A program made the position numbers and the translations under genes. The notes below the pieces were generated by a model, which was not told where the DNA came from, ran no database searches, and saw nothing but the letters and a program-made list of their open reading frames with translations. A DNA stretch of 64,000 nt from Corynebacterium tuberculostearicum (lineage in GTDB: Bacteria; Actinomycetota; Actinomycetes; Mycobacteriales; Mycobacteriaceae): positions 930,001-994,000 of the forward strand of contig NZ_CP073092.1 of NCBI RefSeq assembly GCF_030506365.1, written 5' to 3'. This document shows, piece by piece, positions 59,356 to 64,000 of the stretch (within the stretch, counting starts at the first letter, position 1; every line of letters starts with the position of its first letter).

Positions 59356-61035
59356 ATGAACAAAAACACCAGCCCCCAATCTCGGTCAACGCCCCGCCCG
59401 CGTAGCCAGGCGCGGGGCCGTACGGTGCGCACGGAGCGCACCCCACGCGCGCCTCATCCCAGTGGCTCACGCCAGTCTTCTGGATCGGCGCAGCGCGTCG
59501 CCCGTAAAGCCGGCTCCAAGGCCAAGGCGCGCCGTACCCCCGCGCCGCTGACCAAAGCCGGGCGCATTCGCCGCATGCTTATTACGGCGGCAGTGCCCAA
59601 CGTGGTTATTGTCCTTATCATTATGGCCATCGCGCTTGGCAGTCTCATGCTCACCGGCTCTCCCATGGCGTGGTGGTACACCATCGTGGCGGAGGCCTGG
59701 ATGGTCTTTAACCTCGCCCCGGTCTCTGCGGCTGATGTGCATATTTCCTTCCTGCCGGCCTTGCCAGCGCTTATTCTCGCCGTGGTGGTGGCGGTTCGTG
59801 TGCGCAGCGCGGTAAAACACAAGGTCAGCGTAAAGGACCTGCTTACTCTTTTGGCCTGCGTGCTTGGCGTGCCGGTGGTATTTACCATCATCGCGTGGCT
59901 GATGCTGTGGGACGCAGGCAAGGTCTATGACGTCTCCCCGCCTAATCTGGCGCAGGCGTTGCTGCGTGTTATTGTTCTGCATCTGGCCGCCATGGCGTCC
60001 GGTATGGGTTGGCGCTTGTGGCGGGCGTTGGCCAAGCGTTATGGAGTGCCGCGCCCGCTTGTCGACGCCACCCAGATCGCCCTTCGCTACCTCGCCTACC
60101 TGGCCATTGGTGCAGCCGCAGTCTTCGCAGTGGTATTCCTTGTCAATGTCTCCCGCCAGGGCGAGATGATGAATGACTATCCCACGATCTCCGGCTTAGG
60201 CATTGCCGGGCTCGTGCTGCTGAGCGTGCTCTACATTCCCAATGCCATCGTGAGCACCGCGGCGGTATTGGTGGGCTCGGAGTTTTCCGTAGGCGAAGGC
60301 TCGGTAAGCCTCTTTAGCGCCCACCTCGTGCCGCTGCCACCGCTGCCCATTACCGGCGGCATTCCTGCCTCCGCGCCCAGCTGGGCTGTGGCGCTATTGA
60401 TCGTCCCCCTCGGCGCTGCAATCTACTCGTTGTACAAGAAACGTCCGAGCTTTCAAGACGTCCTCGTAGCTACGGTGGCCGCCGCAGTAATCATGCTGGT
60501 TGCCTGCTACCTCGTTAGCGGTGACCTTGGCTACTACGGCGCGACCGGCCCGCAGCTGTGGACTGCCGCAGGCCTTACCGCCCTGTGGATGGCTGTCGTT
60601 GGTTGTGCCGTTGCCGCAGGCTTCGCCTTCGTGGCCTGGCGCGCGGCCCGCACGGCACCAGTTGCGGACCCCGCCGATGATGTCACTGCCGACGCACCCG
60701 ATGCAGCCGCCGCCGAAACCGACGAGGCTCCCACCGACTCGGAGCGCGAGCCCATCACCGATCCGGAAATCGTTGACGCCGAGGTAGTCGAGGACGAACC
60801 CGAGGATTCCGCACCTGGCGAGGCTGCAAAGGAAACGGAAGAAGAGCAGAAAGAAGAGGACACTCCATCCGAAGAAACAGCGGAGGAGCCGGAAGAGGAA
60901 CAGGAAGAAGAGGCTGAGGAGGGCGATGAAAGGGGCGTCGCCAAGCCGCTGAGCCAACAGCTCAAGGACCAAATGGGGGAGAGCGAGCAGGGCTCCGCGG
61001 GCGAAGATTCCCCCGAGGAGGGGGAGAGGGGCTAG
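59356..61035 (+). CDS. DUF6350 family membrane protein
   Basis: A roughly 559-aa protein with a basic, Ser/Arg/Pro-rich N-terminus of 75 residues, then about 9-10 membrane helices (residues 80-430), then a very acidic tail rich in Asp/Glu (about 125 residues). Middle part matches the actinobacterial DUF6350 family. Function unknown. It precedes purN by 11 bases, so it is probably cotranscribed. ATG 59356 (MNKNTSPQ) is chosen; GTG 59338 is the alternative. Confidence 0.82.
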   Translation: MNKNTSPQSRSTPRPRSQARGRTVRTERTPRAPHPSGSRQSSGSAQRVARKAGSKAKARRTPAPLTKAGRIRRMLITAAVPNVVIVLIIMAIALGSLMLTGSPMAWWYTIVAEAWMVFNLAPVSAADVHISFLPALPALILAVVVAVRVRSAVKHKVSVKDLLTLLACVLGVPVVFTIIAWLMLWDAGKVYDVSPPNLAQALLRVIVLHLAAMASGMGWRLWRALAKRYGVPRPLVDATQIALRYLAYLAIGAAAVFAVVFLVNVSRQGEMMNDYPTISGLGIAGLVLLSVLYIPNAIVSTAAVLVGSEFSVGEGSVSLFSAHLVPLPPLPITGGIPASAPSWAVALLIVPLGAAIYSLYKKRPSFQDVLVATVAAAVIMLVACYLVSGDLGYYGATGPQLWTAAGLTALWMAVVGCAVAAGFAFVAWRAARTAPVADPADDVTADAPDAAAAETDEAPTDSEREPITDPEIVDAEVVEDEPEDSAPGEAAKETEEEQKEEDTPSEETAEEPEEEQEEEAEEGDERGVAKPLSQQLKDQMGESEQGSAGEDSPEEGERG

Positions 61036-61045
61036 GCTATAGCGC

Positions 61046-61666
61046 GTGACTTCACCGATGCCTCCGCGCTATACCGCTGACCCTGAACGCCTCCGAGTGG
61101 TGGTGCTCGTTTCTGGAACGGGTTCCCTGCTACAAGCCATCGTGGATGCCCAGGCCGGGCACTACCAGGTAGTCAAGGTGGTGGCGGATAAGGAATGCCA
61201 CGGTATTGCGCGCGCACAGGACCACGGTATTGATACCGAGGTTGTGGCGCTGGGTGCGGATCGCGCCGAATGGAATCAACGTCTGGTTGACGCAGTAGAT
61301 GCTGCGCAGCCAGACGTTGTTGTTTCTGCGGGCTTTATGAAGATTCTGGGCCAGGAATTCTTGGACCGCTTCGAAGGCCGCACCATCAATACCCACCCGG
61401 CGCTACTGCCTGCCTTCAAGGGAGCGCACGCGGTGCGCGACGCCCTAGATTACGGCGTGAAGATCACTGGCTCTACCGTCCACTTTGTGGACGCGGGCGT
61501 GGATACCGGCCCCATCATCGCGCAGCGCCCCGTTGCTATTAACGCGGATGATGACGAGTCCACCCTCCACGAGCGCATCAAACAAGTAGAGCGCGATCTC
61601 ATCGTGGAGGTGCTGCGTGCAGCTAACGTCCACGACGAGAAACTTACTATTCAACTCGCAGACTAA
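61046..61666 (+). CDS. purN: Phosphoribosylglycinamide formyltransferase 1
   Basis: A 206-aa enzyme that transfers formyl from 10-formyl-THF to GAR in purine synthesis. RVVVLVSGTGSLLQAI (phosphate loop), GFMKILGQEFLDRF, THPALLPAFKGAHAVRDALDYG and STVHFVDAGVDTGPIIAQ are family motifs with the catalytic Asn replaced by Thr-His-proximal NTHPALLP. Start GTG 61046 or ATG 61058. Confidence 0.95.
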   Translation: MTSPMPPRYTADPERLRVVVLVSGTGSLLQAIVDAQAGHYQVVKVVADKECHGIARAQDHGIDTEVVALGADRAEWNQRLVDAVDAAQPDVVVSAGFMKILGQEFLDRFEGRTINTHPALLPAFKGAHAVRDALDYGVKITGSTVHFVDAGVDTGPIIAQRPVAINADDDESTLHERIKQVERDLIVEVLRAANVHDEKLTIQLAD

Positions 61667-61693
61667 GACTTTTCGAAAGGCTTAATCCTCCTC

Positions 61694-63226
61694 ATGAGCG
61701 AAGACCGCAAGCAGGTAAAGCGCGCCCTTATCAGCGTGTACGACAAGACCGGGCTGGAGGATCTAGCCCGCGCCCTCGATAAGGCAGGCGTGGAAATCGT
61801 CTCCACCGGCTCCACCGCGAAGAAGATCGCGGACCTTGGCATCGAGGTCACTCCGGTAGAAAAGCTCACCGGCTTCCCGGAGTGCTTGGAAGGCCGCGTC
61901 AAGACGCTGCACCCGCGCGTGCACGCCGGAATCCTGGCCGATACCCGCAAGGAAGATCACCTCAACCAGCTCTCCGAGCTCGAGGTAGAGCCTTTCCAGC
62001 TCGTCGTGGTCAACCTGTACCCCTTCCGTGAGACCGTGGCCTCGGGCGCGGACTTTGATGGCTGCGTGGAACAGATCGATATCGGCGGCCCGTCCATGGT
62101 GCGCGCGGCCGCCAAGAACCACCCGTCTGTTGCCGTCGTCGTGGATCCTTCCCGCTACGACGAGGCCGTGGAGGCCGTGAACAACGGTGGCTTCAACCTA
62201 GAGCAGCGCCGCGGCCTGGCGCGCGACGCCTTCTTGCACACCGCGGATTATGATGCGGCCGTCTCCGCGTGGTTCGTGGACCAGCTCAGCGAGGAGGGCC
62301 AAACCACCCCGCTGCGCTACGGCGAGAACTCTCACCAGGCGGCTACCGTCACCCGCATCGGCTCCAAGGGCCTTGCCAATGCCACCCAGTTCAATGGCAA
62401 GGAGATGAGCTACAACAACTACCAGGATGCGGATGCCGCGTGGCGCGCTGCGTGGGATCACGAGCGCCCCTGCGTTGCGATTATCAAGCACACCAACCCA
62501 TGCGGCATTGCCGTGTCCGAGGAGTCCATCGCCGCCGCCCACCGCGCCGCCCACGCGTGCGACCCAATGTCCGCTTTTGGCGGCGTGATTGCCGTCAACC
62601 GCGAGGTCACCGTAGAGATGGCCGAGCAGGTAAAGGAGATCTTTACCGAGGTCATCGTCGCTCCTTCCTACGAGGACGGCGCCATCGACGTGCTTAAGGG
62701 CAAAAAGAACCTGCGCGTGCTGCAGGCAGAGCACGAAGACCAGCACGAGGAGCGCAAGTACATCTCCGGCGGCGTGCTCACCCAAGAGCCAGACACCTAC
62801 CAGGCCGAGGGCGATAACCCGGCCAACTGGACCCTGGCTGCGGGCGAGGCCCTCAATGAGTCCGACTTGGCTGAGCTCGAGTTCGCCTGGCGCGCCGTGC
62901 GCGCGGTGAAGTCCAACGCCATCTTGCTGGCCAAGGACAATGCCACCGTGGGCGTGGGCATGGGCCAGGTCAACCGCGTTGACTCCGCCAAGCTGGCCGT
63001 CGAGCGCGCCAACACCTTGGCCGATGGCGCCAACCGCACCAAGGGCTCCTTCGCCGCTTCCGACGCCTTCTTCCCGTTCGCCGATGGCTTGCAGGTGCTT
63101 CTCGACGCCGGCGTTAAGGCCGTTGTCCAGCCCGGCGGCTCCATCCGCGACGAAGAAGTCATCGCGGCAGCGAAGGAAGCCGGCGTTACTTTGTACCTGA
63201 CCGGTACCCGCCATTTCGCGCACTAG
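61694..63226 (+). CDS. purH: Bifunctional AICAR formyltransferase/IMP cyclohydrolase
   Basis: A 510-aa enzyme for the last two steps to IMP. The N-terminal MGS-like cyclohydrolase domain has [18 protein letters not shown] and [13 protein letters not shown]; the C-terminal transformylase has [10 protein letters not shown] and [13 protein letters not shown]. Twenty-seven bases after purN with a GAAAGG site. Confidence 0.97.
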   Translation: MSEDRKQVKRALISVYDKTGLEDLARALDKAGVEIVSTGSTAKKIADLGIEVTPVEKLTGFPECLEGRVKTLHPRVHAGILADTRKEDHLNQLSELEVEPFQLVVVNLYPFRETVASGADFDGCVEQIDIGGPSMVRAAAKNHPSVAVVVDPSRYDEAVEAVNNGGFNLEQRRGLARDAFLHTADYDAAVSAWFVDQLSEEGQTTPLRYGENSHQAATVTRIGSKGLANATQFNGKEMSYNNYQDADAAWRAAWDHERPCVAIIKHTNPCGIAVSEESIAAAHRAAHACDPMSAFGGVIAVNREVTVEMAEQVKEIFTEVIVAPSYEDGAIDVLKGKKNLRVLQAEHEDQHEERKYISGGVLTQEPDTYQAEGDNPANWTLAAGEALNESDLAELEFAWRAVRAVKSNAILLAKDNATVGVGMGQVNRVDSAKLAVERANTLADGANRTKGSFAASDAFFPFADGLQVLLDAGVKAVVQPGGSIRDEEVIAAAKEAGVTLYLTGTRHFAH

Positions 63227-63241
63227 CCTAAGCTAAATGCC

Positions 63242-64000
63242 ATGACATTCCCTATCCGCCGGGCCTGGGGCCCGGCAGCCGCCCTTATCGCCTGCGCGCT
63301 CACCCTAAGCGCCTGCGGCGACGAGGACGCGGCCAATAATTTCCCTACCTTTGTCAACACCGAGGCACGCGGCACGGCAGATCCCCTCTACGGAAAAGAG
63401 ACCACGTCCGCAGCGCCCGCGGCCTCATCCGCGGCACCGCCTGCCTCTTCCTCGGAGCCATCGGCCGCGGCACCCGCCGGTGACGTTCAAGCCGTGCTTG
63501 ACCGCATCGTGGCAGAACATGGAAACGTGGGCATTGCGGTCTCCGATGGCACCACCACTATTGAAGCGGGGCGCACCGCTCCCGAAGCCGCGTGGTCAAC
63601 CTCCAAGGTGCCGGTGCTCATCGCGGCGAATCGCACGGGTGTGGCCGATAGCCAGCTAGTGTCCTCTGCAATCACCTACTCCGATAACGAGGCCGCCAAG
63701 GCCGCGTGGGCGGGGCTAGGGGAGGGGGCCGCAGCCGCGCAGGTCACACAAAGCGTCATCGCAGAGGCGGGAGATGCCGCCACCCAAGTCCAATCCCAGG
63801 TCACCCGCCCGGAATTTACGGCCTTTGGCCAAACCATGTGGAGCGTGGGCAACCAAGCAAAGTTCATGGCCGGGTTGCGCTGCGTTGAAGGAGCGCAGCC
63901 GATTATCGACGCCATGGGTGTCGCCGATCCCGCCCAAGGCTACGGCCTGCGCACCCTGCCGGGCGCCTTGATGAAAGGCGGCTGGGGCCCGAGCCTGGCC
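63242..64000 (+). CDS. SxxK lipoprotein, beta-lactamase/transpeptidase-like (partial)
   Basis: Runs off the end of the window; 253 codons are visible. A lipoprotein signal (ALIACALTLSAC-GD) leads to an Ala/Ser/Pro-rich linker (about residues 50-80) and a class A beta-lactamase-like domain: EAAWSTSKVPVLIAANRT has SxxK (Ser-Thr-Ser-Lys), SAITYSDNEAAKAAW has SDN, and LMKGGWGPSLA stands at the KTG site near the visible end. It differs from true beta-lactamases in the last motif. Related to the lipoprotein at 30796. It is close after purH but with its own ATG. Confidence 0.82.
   Translation, partial: MTFPIRRAWGPAAALIACALTLSACGDEDAANNFPTFVNTEARGTADPLYGKETTSAAPAASSAAPPASSSEPSAAAPAGDVQAVLDRIVAEHGNVGIAVSDGTTTIEAGRTAPEAAWSTSKVPVLIAANRTGVADSQLVSSAITYSDNEAAKAAWAGLGEGAAAAQVTQSVIAEAGDAATQVQSQVTRPEFTAFGQTMWSVGNQAKFMAGLRCVEGAQPIIDAMGVADPAQGYGLRTLPGALMKGGWGPSLA

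Overview
The window is a piece of a Corynebacterium chromosome. The evidence is a tmRNA whose tag reads AEKNSQRDYALAA, an rRNA operon with no tRNA in its 16S-23S spacer, genes characteristic of corynebacteria and relatives (rpf1, sepH, mycoredoxin, an Rv2525c-like Tat protein, DUF3027, DUF2771, DUF3239 and DUF6350 proteins), and a gene order that, from memory, follows the C. glutamicum chromosome: rpf1-cspB, serC-gltA-fkpA-mctBC, mrx1-folA-thyA-cysQ, pgi, chorismate mutase, uvrD/pcrA, purN-purH. The species cannot be fixed by eye.

Layout. 0-1.4 kb: smpB, a DUF488 gene and ssrA (trans-translation). 1.4-7.5 kb: a complete rrn operon with leader, RNase III-type processing stems and terminator. 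7.5-12.4 kb: accessory block with two related SWIM-protein-C-terminus-like genes flanking an HNH endonuclease gene split by an IS3-family element with a 4-bp target duplication. 12.4-16.7 kb: minus-strand operon of an XPB-like helicase, its partner and a DUF3239 membrane protein, each overlapping the next by 4 nt. 17-31 kb: core genes (rpf1, cold-shock protein, glutaminyl cyclase, purine permease, TrmH methyltransferase, sepH, serC, gltA, FKBP, aldo/keto reductase, MctBC monocarboxylate transporter).

31.8-42 kb is a lower-GC, less conserved stretch: Rv2525c-like and OsmC proteins, an iron-type ABC transporter, a DUF2871 membrane protein, a peptidase S51 homologue, a two-gene toxin-antitoxin module (Panacea/DUF4065 antitoxin plus PemK/MazF-like toxin), and an IS481-family element inserted at the 3' end of tRNA-Arg(CCT). 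The toxin-antitoxin operon lies between two near-identical palindromic terminators, one of which appears to be the tRNA's own terminator, now cut off from it by the IS481 element.

42-64 kb returns to core genes: redox and thymidylate genes (mrx1-folA-thyA-cysQ), DNA repair (lhr, nei2, pcrA), pgi, an antiporter, chorismate mutase, two secreted M23 endopeptidase paralogues, a DUF6350 membrane protein, purN-purH, and the start of an SxxK-type lipoprotein cut by the window end.

The strongest candidates for new biology are the Panacea/PemK pair with its flanking repeats, and the two SxxK lipoproteins whose third active-site motif differs from KTG. Two mobile-element insertions can be reconstructed to the base.
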